Shown piece by piece: positions 15,582-23,610 of a DNA stretch of 54,494 nt; position 1 is the stretch's first letter, and each line of letters starts with the position of its first letter. The translations under genes and the position numbers were made by a program. Below the pieces are notes generated by a model. That model made no database searches, was not told the DNA's origin, and saw only the letters and a list, made by a program, of their open reading frames with translations. The stretch is from an uncultured Eubacteriales bacterium (GTDB lineage: Bacteria > Bacillota > Clostridia > Oscillospirales > Acutalibacteraceae), in contig CAKTDF010000016.1 of the NCBI GenBank assembly GCA_934541115.1, positions 1 to 54,494 of the forward strand, in the 5' to 3' direction.

Positions 15582-17132
15582 TTAATCACTGCCTTTGTAG
15601 TAGAATATCGATCTTTTTATTTTTCCGGTTGAGGTGCGCTCAAACGGTTTATCTCTGAGTCTGAACGCGGAAATCTGCCTGTCAGAGGGCGAGGCAAGAT
15701 TCACGCGGTCAACAATTTTTTGAATTTCGCCCTCAATGTCTGTGATTGAGTGAGCTTCTGCAAACGCAAGGTCCGGATAAATTCCGGCAATAAAACGGTC
15801 GTTCTCTCCGGTGACAACAATTTCCTTGATAATTCCGTCGTCAACAAAGCGGTTTTCAAGCTCCTCCGGAGAAACGTTTTCTCCGTTTGAAAGAATTATT
15901 AGGTTCTTTTTTCTGCCGGTGAGCCAGATGTGGTCGCCCTTGAGATAGCCGAGGTCGCCTGTATGGAGAAAACCGTCCGTGGTAAAAGCCTCTTTTGTCT
16001 CTTTTTGCCGTTTGTAATAGCCAAGCATAACAGACGGACCTCTAACCTGTATTTCGCCGTCAACAACTCTGACTTCATTGACGGAAAGAACTTTTCCGTT
16101 TGAATATTTGCTGTCATTATCAGTGAAATCAGATGTTGAAATTCTGGGGCTGCATTCACTCATGCCGTAGCCTTGGCGAACAGTTATTCCGTATTCCTCA
16201 AAGCCGTCAACAAGCGCCGGACTGAGGAAAGCGGAGCCGGAAATCATTCGGCGAAAGTTTTTGCCAACAACCCTTTCTGCTGCCTCGCGGGGCGACAGGG
16301 AGGGCTGTTGCTTTTGTGTGATCTTAATTCTTGTGAGTATTGATTTGCAAAGAGCCGGGACGATCCTCATAATTGTCGGCTCAAAGCGTAAGAGATTTTT
16401 ATAAAGGTTTTTCATTTCGCCGTTGAGGCAGAGAGTGCCGCCGTCATAGAGCGTTTTGAGAACATCGCAGGCGTAGCAGAAAACGTGGTGCATTGGCAGA
16501 ACTGAAAAGCTAACGTCCGTACTTTCGAGCGCATACTCGTTGTAACAGGTATTTGCAGCAAGGTTGCGGTTGGAGAGCATTACGCCTTTTCTGATGCCAG
16601 TTGTGCCGGATGTATATACGATGAGTGAGCAATGGTCGGGATATTCTTTGACCTTTGAAAGACCGCTCCAGAACGAGCCGGTTTTGTATCTTTCAAAAAT
16701 TGCGTCAAACCATCCGGCATCGCCGAGAGAGACTATTTCTTTAAGCCCGTGATACCTTTGCTGCACCTCAAGCGCTTTTTGTCTGAAAGCGTCCTCGCAG
16801 AAAAGCAGTTCAATGTCTGCGTCCTCAAAAAGCATTGCCGCCTCGTCAACGTTGATATCCGGCGCAAAGGGAACAACAACATTGCCGCTGAAAATCATTC
16901 CGGTCAGGCAGGCAACGTATTCATAGCTGGTGCTGCCGATAAAAGCGATGTGAAGCTGTTCTTTTCTGATTGAGCGAATATATCTGCAAACGGAAAGGCA
17001 GTCTTCTCTGAACTGAACGTAGCTTTTTGTTCTTACCTCGTCATCTCTGACAAAGCGGCAAAAATCCTTTTCGCCGTATTTGTCTGCGGCAAAATCAACA
17101 AGCTCTCTGACGGTGTTTATCTCTGAACTCAT
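15582..17132 (-). CDS. AMP-dependent acyl/aminoacyl ligase (second)
   Basis: A 516-residue adenylate-forming enzyme. It carries the P-loop-like motif IVYTSGTTGIRKGVMLS, the block GYGMSECSP, the hinge HTGDLGYLKGDHIWLTGRKK and the C-terminal catalytic Lys motif RTSTGKIKR. The C-terminal GENVSPEELE block resembles long-chain acyl ligases and free-standing loading enzymes. Its ATG overlaps the stop of the first ligase by 4 bp (ATGA), so translation is probably coupled. It ends 25 bp before the condensation gene. It likely activates one of the two building blocks; substrate not predictable by eye. Confidence 0.92.
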   Translation of the reverse strand: MSSEINTVRELVDFAADKYGEKDFCRFVRDDEVRTKSYVQFREDCLSVCRYIRSIRKEQLHIAFIGSTSYEYVACLTGMIFSGNVVVPFAPDINVDEAAMLFEDADIELLFCEDAFRQKALEVQQRYHGLKEIVSLGDAGWFDAIFERYKTGSFWSGLSKVKEYPDHCSLIVYTSGTTGIRKGVMLSNRNLAANTCYNEYALESTDVSFSVLPMHHVFCYACDVLKTLYDGGTLCLNGEMKNLYKNLLRFEPTIMRIVPALCKSILTRIKITQKQQPSLSPREAAERVVGKNFRRMISGSAFLSPALVDGFEEYGITVRQGYGMSECSPRISTSDFTDNDSKYSNGKVLSVNEVRVVDGEIQVRGPSVMLGYYKRQKETKEAFTTDGFLHTGDLGYLKGDHIWLTGRKKNLIILSNGENVSPEELENRFVDDGIIKEIVVTGENDRFIAGIYPDLAFAEAHSITDIEGEIQKIVDRVNLASPSDRQISAFRLRDKPFERTSTGKIKRSIFYYKGSD

Positions 17133-18778
17133 ACCTTAATGTCGTCCTTATATTTTCTCTTGATTTTGAGACTGGTGGTTTTTGGAAATTCGGTGTCTCT
17201 GGTCTTGATTTTGAGGATTCTTTTGTATGTGGGAAGAGTGGCGTTGTATTTTTTGACGTCCTCTTTGATTTTTTCTTTTGCGTCCGGGCAGACCTCTTCG
17301 TCAAGATAAAACTCTGCGGTAATAAAGCCGTCTTCTTCTGAAACGATGACTTCCTTAACATAGTCAAGTCTTGTCAGCTGATCTTCAAGCTCTTCGGGAG
17401 CCACGTTCTTTCCGTTTGAAAGAACGATAAGATTCTTTTTGCGTCCCACATAGAAGAGGAATCCGTCCTCGTCGATATAGCCGAAGTCGCCGGTCATGAA
17501 CCAGTCACCGTCAAAGACGGAAGCGGTGGCTTCGGGGTCTTCAAAGTAGCCGACCATAACATTGTCGCCTTTGACGCAGATTTCGCCAACGCCGTCTTCG
17601 TCCGGGTCTTTGATTTTGATTTCGCAGCCCATGGGCTTTCCGCAGGAGCCGAACTTGTAGTTTTCATAGGTTGAGATTGTGATTCCGGGTGAGCATTCGG
17701 TTGTGCCGTAGCCGTTGAATACTTCTATTCCGAGATCGCTCAGACCCTTTTCATATATCGGGTCAAGGTATGCACCGCCGATAACGATGTATTCAAGCTC
17801 GCCGCCGAGACCGTCAATAACCTGCTTGAAGAGCTTTCTTCTGATATCTATGCCAAGCTTTTCGCGAAGGAAATTGCTCAGCTTGATGCCCTTTTTGAGC
17901 TTGTCTGCGCGTCCTGTTTTTTCTGCGGTACGCCAAACGGTTTTATATATGGTTTCAATAAGCAGAGGAACGCCGGCAATATTCTGCGGGTGATACTTTT
18001 TCATATCCTGCGGAATATCCTTGAGTGAACGGCAGATGTATCCCCAGCCGCTGAAAACATTTACAAGGAAAAGTGCGCTTGCCCACGCAAATGTGTGGTT
18101 CATCGGCAAAAATCCGATTGCATGGTGACCTTGAATGAGCCTTGCCGAGGAGACAGCGGAGGTCATAATGTTTTTGTGGCTGAGCATAACGCCTTTGCTC
18201 TTTCCGGTGGTGCCGGAGGTGAAAACGATCGTTGCAATGTCGTCCGGGAGCGGAGCCTCGTCAAGGTAGCTCTTATTGCCTGCTTTGAGGTCTGCGTGAC
18301 CTTTTTCAATGAGGTCATAAAAATCGCTGATTCTTATGTATTCCGTCAGGCAAACACCGTCGGCTTTTTTGAGCTTTTCAATTGTGCCCGCAAAGTCGTC
18401 CGAATAATAGATAGCATCGCAGTGACTTCTTCTCATGATCTCAATAATGTCATCGTCCATGAGCTTTGCGTCAAGGGGAACGGCGGTGTACTTTCCGGTG
18501 AGAATGGAATAGAAGCAGACGATCCAGTAATAGCTGTTGTCGCTGAGAATCGCAACCTTTTTGCCGGAAAGACCGTGCATATAGAGGTACTGACCAAGAC
18601 CCACGGTGTCATACCAAACCTCGTTGAAGGTCTTTGTGCGCTCTTTTGTGCGCGTTTCAAGATAGACATACTGCTTTTGATTGCCGGCTTTGATGTGACC
18701 GTATTCAATCATTTCACGTGCGGTTTTAAAATCGGGTACCTCAATAAAGGGATGCGGGGCTTTCATTTTTTTTGCCAT
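17129..18778 (-). CDS. AMP-dependent acyl ligase (first), FadD-like
   Basis: A 549-residue adenylate-forming enzyme, first gene of the four-gene operon. Motifs: IVFTSGTTGKSKGVMLSHKN, GYGTTECSPGI, MTGDFGYIDEDGFLFYVGRK and the terminal TTSLKIKRK, where the last Lys region replaces the usual TGKIxR Lys motif. The N-terminal part PHPFIEVPDFKTAREMIEYG is typical of clostridial long-chain-fatty-acid-CoA-ligase annotations. The start was placed at MAKKMKAP because GAGGAG precedes it; the frame continues 116 codons upstream through the promoter without a ribosome site. It is paralogous to the next gene, which suggests that two different substrates are activated or that one loads the carrier protein. 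Confidence 0.92.
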   Translation of the reverse strand: MAKKMKAPHPFIEVPDFKTAREMIEYGHIKAGNQKQYVYLETRTKERTKTFNEVWYDTVGLGQYLYMHGLSGKKVAILSDNSYYWIVCFYSILTGKYTAVPLDAKLMDDDIIEIMRRSHCDAIYYSDDFAGTIEKLKKADGVCLTEYIRISDFYDLIEKGHADLKAGNKSYLDEAPLPDDIATIVFTSGTTGKSKGVMLSHKNIMTSAVSSARLIQGHHAIGFLPMNHTFAWASALFLVNVFSGWGYICRSLKDIPQDMKKYHPQNIAGVPLLIETIYKTVWRTAEKTGRADKLKKGIKLSNFLREKLGIDIRRKLFKQVIDGLGGELEYIVIGGAYLDPIYEKGLSDLGIEVFNGYGTTECSPGITISTYENYKFGSCGKPMGCEIKIKDPDEDGVGEICVKGDNVMVGYFEDPEATASVFDGDWFMTGDFGYIDEDGFLFYVGRKKNLIVLSNGKNVAPEELEDQLTRLDYVKEVIVSEEDGFITAEFYLDEEVCPDAKEKIKEDVKKYNATLPTYKRILKIKTRDTEFPKTTSLKIKRKYKDDIKV

Positions 18779-18853
18779 AGTTAATCTCCTCTTTTGAAAT
18801 AGTCGGAGAAAAAAACACACAATGCATTTTGATTCCGACACAGTGCTGATAAA

Positions 18854-18882
18854 AGTATACATTGTGTTTAAATATATATCAA
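18854..18882 (-). promoter_or_regulatory. Promoter of the acyl-transfer operon
   Basis: On the minus strand: TTGATA (18877-18882), 17 bp, TATACT (18854-18859), about 70 bp upstream of the first ligase start. Confidence 0.82.
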
Positions 18883-19171
18883 CCGTTTCAGGATTAAAAT
18901 ATAAACATTTTGTGAATGAATTTTCGAACCTTTGACGGTTTCTAAACAAAAACAGACGTTTTGTTGGAATATAAACACCTAAGAATGGTAGACATAAGTC
19001 GTTTTCAGTGAGCAGATGCTCACCTTTTCGCGGCATGAATAATTTGACCAAATTCTGAAAAAAATAGACATAGCGTATGTATTGCACCGTTTTGAATCGG
19101 CTGCAAATTTTGCTGATTGCGGTCAAGGCGGAGACTGCCTCAAATTAACTGAAATGCGGAGGACAAAATCT
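18883..19171. other. Intergenic region before sleB-like gene
   Basis: AT-rich. It holds an AACAAAA/TTTTGTT inverted repeat near 18945-18965 and a GTGAGC-AGAT-GCTCAC hairpin followed by CTTTT near 19008-19027. I looked for sigma-F/G-type elements upstream of the hydrolase and found none that were convincing. Confidence 0.4.
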
Positions 19172-19870
19172 ATGTCAAAGAAAAGGTTTTCCTTTTTTCT
19201 CAGAAATCTTGTAATTATTCTTGCCGTTTTTTCGGCGCTCAATTTCACTGTTATAAACAATCCGCATGAGAGCGTTCAAACGCTTTCAAAGCTCGGCTCG
19301 CGCGGGGAGGAAGTGCGCCAGGTTCAGCAAAAGCTCAAGAGTCTCGGATATTACAAAGGTTCGGTTGACGGAATTTACGGCGTACAGACAAAAAATGCCG
19401 TTATTGCTTTTCAAAAGAACTGCGGAATCACTGCGGACGGAATTGCAGGACCTAAAACGCTAAAATACCTCGGACTCGGTTCCTCCTCGTCATCATCTTC
19501 CTCCGGTGGAAAGTATTCATCAAACGACATTACACTGCTTGCAAAGCTGATTGCCGCGGAGGCGAGGGGAGAGAGCTATACAGGGCAGGTTGCCGTTGGA
19601 GCGGTTGTGCTCAACCGTGTGAAGCATTCTTCGTTTCCCGATACCGTTTCCGGCGTAATATATCAAAAAGGCGCATTTTCCGCCGTAAATGACAGCAACT
19701 GGAGTGCCGCTCCCAACGAGACATCGCGCAAAGCGGCGCAGGATTGCATCAACGGTTGGGATCCGAGCGGCGGAGCAATATATTATTATAATCCCAAAAA
19801 GACCTCTAATTCGTTTATGCTTTCACGTCCGGTAATCAAGACGATCGGCAACCACGTTTTCTGCAAGTAA
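19172..19870 (+). CDS. Cell-wall hydrolase, SleB-like (spore cortex lysis)
   Basis: A 232-residue exported protein. An N-terminal membrane segment (about residues 9-27) is followed by a PG_binding_1 repeat (LGSRGEEVRQVQQKLKSLGYYKGSVDG, about 40-97), a poly-Ser linker and a Hydrolase_2 domain (LLAKLIAAEARGESYTGQVA to the end) whose Glu in AEARGE is the likely catalytic residue. This order is that of SleB, a lytic transglycosylase that depolymerises cortex peptidoglycan during germination. The ATG at 19172 follows GCGGAGGA. No ypeB-like partner is adjacent, so it may instead be a vegetative or mother-cell paralogue (CwlJ/SleB family). Confidence 0.9.
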   Translation: MSKKRFSFFLRNLVIILAVFSALNFTVINNPHESVQTLSKLGSRGEEVRQVQQKLKSLGYYKGSVDGIYGVQTKNAVIAFQKNCGITADGIAGPKTLKYLGLGSSSSSSSSGGKYSSNDITLLAKLIAAEARGESYTGQVAVGAVVLNRVKHSSFPDTVSGVIYQKGAFSAVNDSNWSAAPNETSRKAAQDCINGWDPSGGAIYYYNPKKTSNSFMLSRPVIKTIGNHVFCK

Positions 19871-19900
19871 CGGAATAATGAAAGCACGTCGGGAGTATAG

Positions 19901-19922
19901 TGATAATGGACGCTAATTGCCG
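19901..19922. repeat. Short dispersed motif, copy 2
   Basis: GATAATGGACGCTAATTGCC; see the copy at 13689. It lies 31 bp after the hydrolase stop. The rest of the 19871-20138 gap shows no gene. Confidence 0.7.
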
Positions 19923-20138
19923 AACGGTGTAAAGAACGCGTTGGTTTCAAATATCCATTGTTTCTTTAGCATATCTCAAATGATATGAATGAAGAAGAAC
20001 ACGGTTTTTAAAATCTGTTGATTTATGCAGAAAACCGGAGAGGTTCATTTGATAACAGATGATGAACTTATGCTTTGCACTGTCCGATATGTAGAATCTA
20101 ACCTCTATCATCTAAGATCGTCAGGAGATGAATACGCC

Positions 20139-21092
20139 ATGAAAATTGCAGTTGCCGGACTCGGAAACCTCGGCAAAGCTGTGTTGAGGGAATTACAGAA
20201 CAGAAAGGATTTTGAACTCGTTGCCGCCTTTTCAAGGCGAAAAAAAGAAAATACCGGCGTAGCTGATGCGCCGGTGTATCCATTTTCATTGCTTTCCTCA
20301 TTTGAAGGAAGAATTGATGTTGTTCTCAATTGCATGGGCAGTGCGCATGATCTGCCGCAGACCACGCCGCACATAGCCTCTCTTTTCAATGTGGTTGATT
20401 CCTTTGACACCCATGCTATGATACCGGACCACATAAAAGCCGTTGATGAAAAGGCAAAAAAATCAAAAAATACTGCGCTCGTTTCCGTCGGCTGGGATCC
20501 GGGCTTGTTTTCACTGTCAAGGCTTTACATGAGCGCTGTTATGCCAAAAGGCGGAATCCATACTTTTTGGGGGCATGGGGTCAGCCAGGGGCACACAGAT
20601 GCGCTGAAATCAATTGACGGTGTTCTGTTTGCACGTCAGTATACCGTGCCTATTGCTGAAGCGGTTGAAAAGGCAAAAAGCGGTTCGCTCTCCGAACCGG
20701 ACAGCGTAAAGCTGCACCGCCGTGTGTGTTACATAGTTGCAAAGCCGGAAGCGGACAAGGATGTCATTGAACAAAGAATCAAAGAAATGCCCAATTATTT
20801 CAAGGGCTATCAAACCGAGGTCAATTTTATCACACTTGAGGATTTTTTGCGCGATCATAAAAGTATGGCGCATGCGGGTCATGTTATAGGCTGCCGAAAG
20901 GAAGAAAACGGCGTTGATACGCTTGAGTTTTCGCTTTCTGCGGCGTCAAATCCGGCTTTGACCGCATCTGTGCTGCTTGCTTTTTCAAAGGCATGTTTCA
21001 AAATGCAGCAGCGAGGGGAGTACGGCTGCAAGACTGTTTTTGACGTTCGTCCTGCGGACCTGCTCGGCAGTGACGGAGAAAAACTGCTATGA
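20139..21092 (+). CDS. ddh: meso-Diaminopimelate D-dehydrogenase
   Basis: Makes meso-diaminopimelate in one NADPH-dependent reductive amination of L-tetrahydrodipicolinate, feeding peptidoglycan and lysine synthesis. 317 residues, normal family length. The N-terminus IAVAGLGNLGKAV is a Rossmann dinucleotide site; SVGWDPGLFSLSRLY, TFWGHGVSQGHTDAL and the MAHAGHVI block are family signatures. I chose the ATG at 20139 (AGGAG 11 bases upstream) because it puts the Rossmann motif at the N-terminus; an in-frame ATG at 20025 would add 38 atypical residues. It stands alone and shares a bidirectional terminator with rpsR. Confidence 0.95.
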   Translation: MKIAVAGLGNLGKAVLRELQNRKDFELVAAFSRRKKENTGVADAPVYPFSLLSSFEGRIDVVLNCMGSAHDLPQTTPHIASLFNVVDSFDTHAMIPDHIKAVDEKAKKSKNTALVSVGWDPGLFSLSRLYMSAVMPKGGIHTFWGHGVSQGHTDALKSIDGVLFARQYTVPIAEAVEKAKSGSLSEPDSVKLHRRVCYIVAKPEADKDVIEQRIKEMPNYFKGYQTEVNFITLEDFLRDHKSMAHAGHVIGCRKEENGVDTLEFSLSAASNPALTASVLLAFSKACFKMQQRGEYGCKTVFDVRPADLLGSDGEKLL

Positions 21093-21182
21093 GCGGTTAT
21101 GTGACATGTTTGCGGTTCACCGTCAACTGCTTTGATTATCATTAGAGCCTTTTTGCCGTCTGCATTTTTCAAAATAACAGCA

Positions 21183-21213
21183 AAAAAAGAGCCGCATATG
21201 CAGCTCTTTTTGT
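21183..21213. terminator. Bidirectional terminator between ddh and rpsR
   Basis: AAAAAGAGCCGC-ATAT-GCAGCTCTTTTT forms a stem with one G-U-type pair and has T-tracts on both strands. It serves convergent ddh and the rpsF operon. Confidence 0.9.
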
Positions 21214-21229
21214 TATATGATCTTTAAAA

Positions 21230-21475
21230 TCAATCGCTGGTGTAGGGCATGAGAGCAACCTGACGTGCACGCTTGATAGCGGTGGTCAGTTCGCGCTGAT
21301 GACGGGCGCAGGTGCCCGTTACACGGCGGGGAAGGATCTTCGCGCGGTCTGAAGTGAACTTGCGAAGCTTAGCAGTGTCCTTGTAGTCGATGGTTTCAAC
21401 CTTATCAACGCAGAAAGCGCAAACTTTTTTGCGTGATTTTCTGCCGGGACGGCCATTTCCTCTTTCGTATGCCAT
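21230..21475 (-). CDS. rpsR: Ribosomal protein bS18
   Basis: Small-subunit protein of 81 residues that pairs with bS6 on 16S rRNA. Recognised by CAFCVDKVETIDYKDT, LRKFTSDRAKILPRRVTGTC and ARHQRELTTAIKRARQVALM. The paired Cys near the N-terminus fit the zinc-binding (C+) paralogue type only in part (CAFC here). It has the usual place at the end of rpsF-ssb-rpsR. The start is preceded by AAGGAGG. Confidence 0.97.
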   Translation of the reverse strand: MAYERGNGRPGRKSRKKVCAFCVDKVETIDYKDTAKLRKFTSDRAKILPRRVTGTCARHQRELTTAIKRARQVALMPYTSD

Positions 21476-21508
21476 GATTATTCCTCCTTGTTAATATTTT
21501 CGTGGTAA

Positions 21509-21949
21509 TCAGAACGGGAGATCTTCGTCATCGGTAATCTCTTCAAAATCACCGGGGGCTGCCGACTGGAACGCGGGAGCGGGAGCTGCCGCTGCGGGCG
21601 CGGTATAGGCGCCGCCTGTTCCGGTTTCTGCCTTTGAGCCGCAGAAGCTGACCTCACGGGCAACCACTTCATAAGCGGTTCTCTTTGCACCGGTGTTGTC
21701 CTCGTACTGACGGGACTGAAGCTGACCCTGAACGGCGATCATTGAGCCTTTTGAAAAGTAACGGCTGACAAAGTTAGCCGTGCTTTCCCAAGCGACAACA
21801 GGAATGAAATCTGCCTGTCTTTGTTCGCCGGCTCTGACAAAAGAGCGGTCAACCGCAATTCTGAAACTGCAGACGCTCTTTCCCGTTGTTGTTGTGCGAA
21901 GCTCGGGGTCGGCAACAAGGCGACCCATGAGAACGATACAGTTGAGCAT
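21509..21949 (-). CDS. ssb: Single-stranded DNA-binding protein
   Basis: A 146-residue OB-fold protein that coats single-stranded DNA in replication and repair. N-terminal LNCIVLMGRLVADPELRTT and the strand region FIPVVAWESTANF identify it. The flexible Ala/Pro linker and the acidic tail DDEDLPF, which recruits partner proteins, are intact. It lies between rpsF (12 bp before) and rpsR, the standard bacterial order. AGGAGG precedes the ATG. Confidence 0.97.
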   Translation of the reverse strand: MLNCIVLMGRLVADPELRTTTTGKSVCSFRIAVDRSFVRAGEQRQADFIPVVAWESTANFVSRYFSKGSMIAVQGQLQSRQYEDNTGAKRTAYEVVAREVSFCGSKAETGTGGAYTAPAAAAPAPAFQSAAPGDFEEITDDEDLPF

Positions 21950-21961
21950 ATCAGTTCCTCC

Positions 21962-22243
21962 TTACTTCTTCACAGTGAGAGAACGCAGAACGCCTTCAGT
22001 GATGTTGACAACTCTGTCAAGCTCAGCGGGGAATTCCGGAGCACTTGAATAGTTGACAAGAACATAGTAACCCTCGGTCTCATAGTTGATGGGATAAGCA
22101 AGCTTGCGGCTGCCCCATACGTCAACGGATTCAATCTCACCATGAGCTTCAATGAGGGACTTGAACTTTTCAACCATAGCGTTCACGGCTTCTTCGCCCG
22201 AAGCCACCGAAAATACTAACATGGTCTCGTAGTTATTGGTCAT
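21962..22243 (-). CDS. rpsF: Ribosomal protein bS6
   Basis: Small-subunit protein of 93 residues (MTNNYETMLVFSV..., GSRKLAYPINYETEGYYVLVN) that binds as a heterodimer with bS18. First gene of the operon. The start after AGGAGGTGC is preferred over an in-frame ATG 45 bp upstream. The leader of about 70 nt may carry the bS6:bS18 autoregulatory site (see the hairpin at 22273). Confidence 0.97.
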   Translation of the reverse strand: MTNNYETMLVFSVASGEEAVNAMVEKFKSLIEAHGEIESVDVWGSRKLAYPINYETEGYYVLVNYSSAPEFPAELDRVVNITEGVLRSLTVKK

Positions 22244-22272
22244 TGTTTTTTGCACCTCCTTATGGACATTAG

Positions 22273-22286
22273 GTCCCTTGCGGGAC
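22273..22286 (-). promoter_or_regulatory. Hairpin in rpsF leader, candidate S6:S18 control site
   Basis: On the minus strand GTCCC-GCAA-GGGAC forms a perfect 5-bp tetraloop hairpin 13 bases before the ribosome site. rpsF leaders in many bacteria bind the S6:S18 complex through a CCG-containing structure; CCG is present here, but I cannot verify the full motif by eye. Confidence 0.4.
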
Positions 22287-22316
22287 AAAGAGCGCTGTCA
22301 AAATACAGCAAGGTGT

Positions 22317-22345
22317 ATTGTATCAATAAAAACAGAAAAAGTCAA
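22317..22345 (-). promoter_or_regulatory. rpsF operon promoter
   Basis: Minus strand: TTGACT (22340-22345), 17 bp, TACAAT (22317-22322). Confidence 0.85.
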
Positions 22346-22460
22346 GCTTTTCCTGCTTTTTTCTTGGCTCATTTGCAAATATTGCAGAGCAATGTCCGTC
22401 GCTCAAAAACGATATTACCGTCCGTTTGGAAAACAAAACGGTGCATTGCAGAAATCAATG

Positions 22461-22510
22461 ACATACCCGCGCGCTGCGGACGGTAGAATACGCTCTGCGT
22501 GCGGGTATGT
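22461..22510. repeat. Long hairpin in the gap between rpsF and the secreted protein
   Basis: ACATACCCGCGCGC (22461-22474) pairs with GCGTGCGGGTATGT (22497-22510): about 14 bp with one G-U pair and a loop of some 22 bases. GTGCTTGGTTTTTAAAA follows on the plus strand. No gene lies in 22346-22663 on either strand, so it may be the end of an unrecognised small RNA or a terminator against readthrough. Confidence 0.7.
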
Positions 22511-22663
22511 GTGCTTGGTTTTTAAAATCGGAACATGCCAATATCCGCACTTGCGGAAATCAGAGTGCTGCAGATGATCTTATGCAGTGTGGGGATTTTG
22601 GCAGTTTATTATTGTAACTTCGGACATCAGACATGGAATTTGCGCTGCGGTTGCGGGGCGGGT

Positions 22664-23407
22664 TTATTTCCAAGAGAAGGTGCTGTAATCGGCATGAGCA
22701 AAGTCATAAAGAGCCTTATAGCAAATGTAATAGGTTCCGGATGCGAGTTTGATTTTTGATTTAAGAGTTTTGTTTGAATAGTCAAGGTTGATTCTTTCGC
22801 CGTCTGCGCTGTAAAGCTCAATGCCCGAAGCAGACGAGGAGTATGAAATCGTTACTTTTTGATTTTTGGTGAGTTTGATTTTATACCATCTGTCGAAGTT
22901 GTACTGCGGTGTTTGATAGACCGTTGCTTTGGTTGAAGCTTTCAGCGTGGTTGCTTTGGCAACGCAGTAATTCGTGGGCTGCTTAACCGACTTAAAGGTG
23001 TACTTGACGTAGCTTGCACCGCCGTTGTTGGAAGAAACAGATTCAACATGAATATAATAGGTTCCTTTTGAGACCGGAATCTTTTTTGATTCGGTTGGCT
23101 TTCCGCTTGTATATGTATAGACGCTGCAATCGCTTGAATACTCGGTAACCGCTTCTTTTTTGCTGTTGAGGAGTTCACAGTCCATCGATGCAAAAGAATA
23201 GCCGGAAGAGCTGCTTTTTGAGGATTTGCCGTACAAAGTGATGTAACCCTCTCCGGAAACGGAAATTTTGTAATATGCTTCTTTGGCAACTTTTTTATAG
23301 GTTCCTTCCTTTATGGAAGCTGCGCTTGCACTGAAGGCTGCGCAGACCGAGAGAAGAACAGTGAGCACTACGAGAATGACGGCTAATGATTTTTTTCTGA
23401 TTTTCAT
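22664..23407 (-). CDS. Secreted protein with two PPC-like beta domains
   Basis: A 247-residue exported protein with a signal peptide ending near SASA (about residue 30). Two beta-sandwich-like halves follow, each with YKISVSGEGYITLYG- or WYKIKLTKNQKVTISYS-type strands and a KGTYYIHV or SGTYYICY strand, as in bacterial pre-peptidase C-terminal (PPC) domains. No catalytic domain, anchor or sorting motif; probably a secreted binding protein. Start placed after GGAGACG, in agreement with the signal peptide. A perfect consensus promoter lies just upstream. Confidence 0.8.
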   Translation of the reverse strand: MKIRKKSLAVILVVLTVLLSVCAAFSASAASIKEGTYKKVAKEAYYKISVSGEGYITLYGKSSKSSSSGYSFASMDCELLNSKKEAVTEYSSDCSVYTYTSGKPTESKKIPVSKGTYYIHVESVSSNNGGASYVKYTFKSVKQPTNYCVAKATTLKASTKATVYQTPQYNFDRWYKIKLTKNQKVTISYSSSASGIELYSADGERINLDYSNKTLKSKIKLASGTYYICYKALYDFAHADYSTFSWK

Positions 23408-23439
23408 GATTTTTCGTCTCCTTTTTATTTGATACATGA

Positions 23440-23468
23440 ATTATAGCACTGCGTATAATTCATGTCAA
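23440..23468 (-). promoter_or_regulatory. Perfect consensus promoter of the PPC-like protein
   Basis: Minus strand: TTGACA (23463-23468), 17 bp, TATAAT (23440-23445). Confidence 0.92.
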
Positions 23469-23536
23469 GTATGATTTAATTTGAGAATTAACATTCGCCG
23501 AACAACATGTTTGGGACTTGAAATTGGGATAAAAAC

Positions 23537-23568
23537 TTAGCGTGCAAACCGAAAACGGCCTGCACGCT
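23537..23568 (-). terminator. Terminator of the three-gene surface-protein block
   Basis: GCGTGCA and TGCACGC flank an inner CCG/CGG pairing; on the minus strand the stem is followed by TAAGTTTTT. It lies 43-70 bp past the stop of the gene at 23611. Confidence 0.75.
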
Positions 23569-23610
23569 ATCACATTTTTAGTATTTTCGTTTCATACTTT
23601 ATATTTTCAT

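Noticed and set aside
18095..18784. 229-codon plus-strand frame
   Set aside because: Mirror frame of the first AMP ligase, which has complete family motifs.
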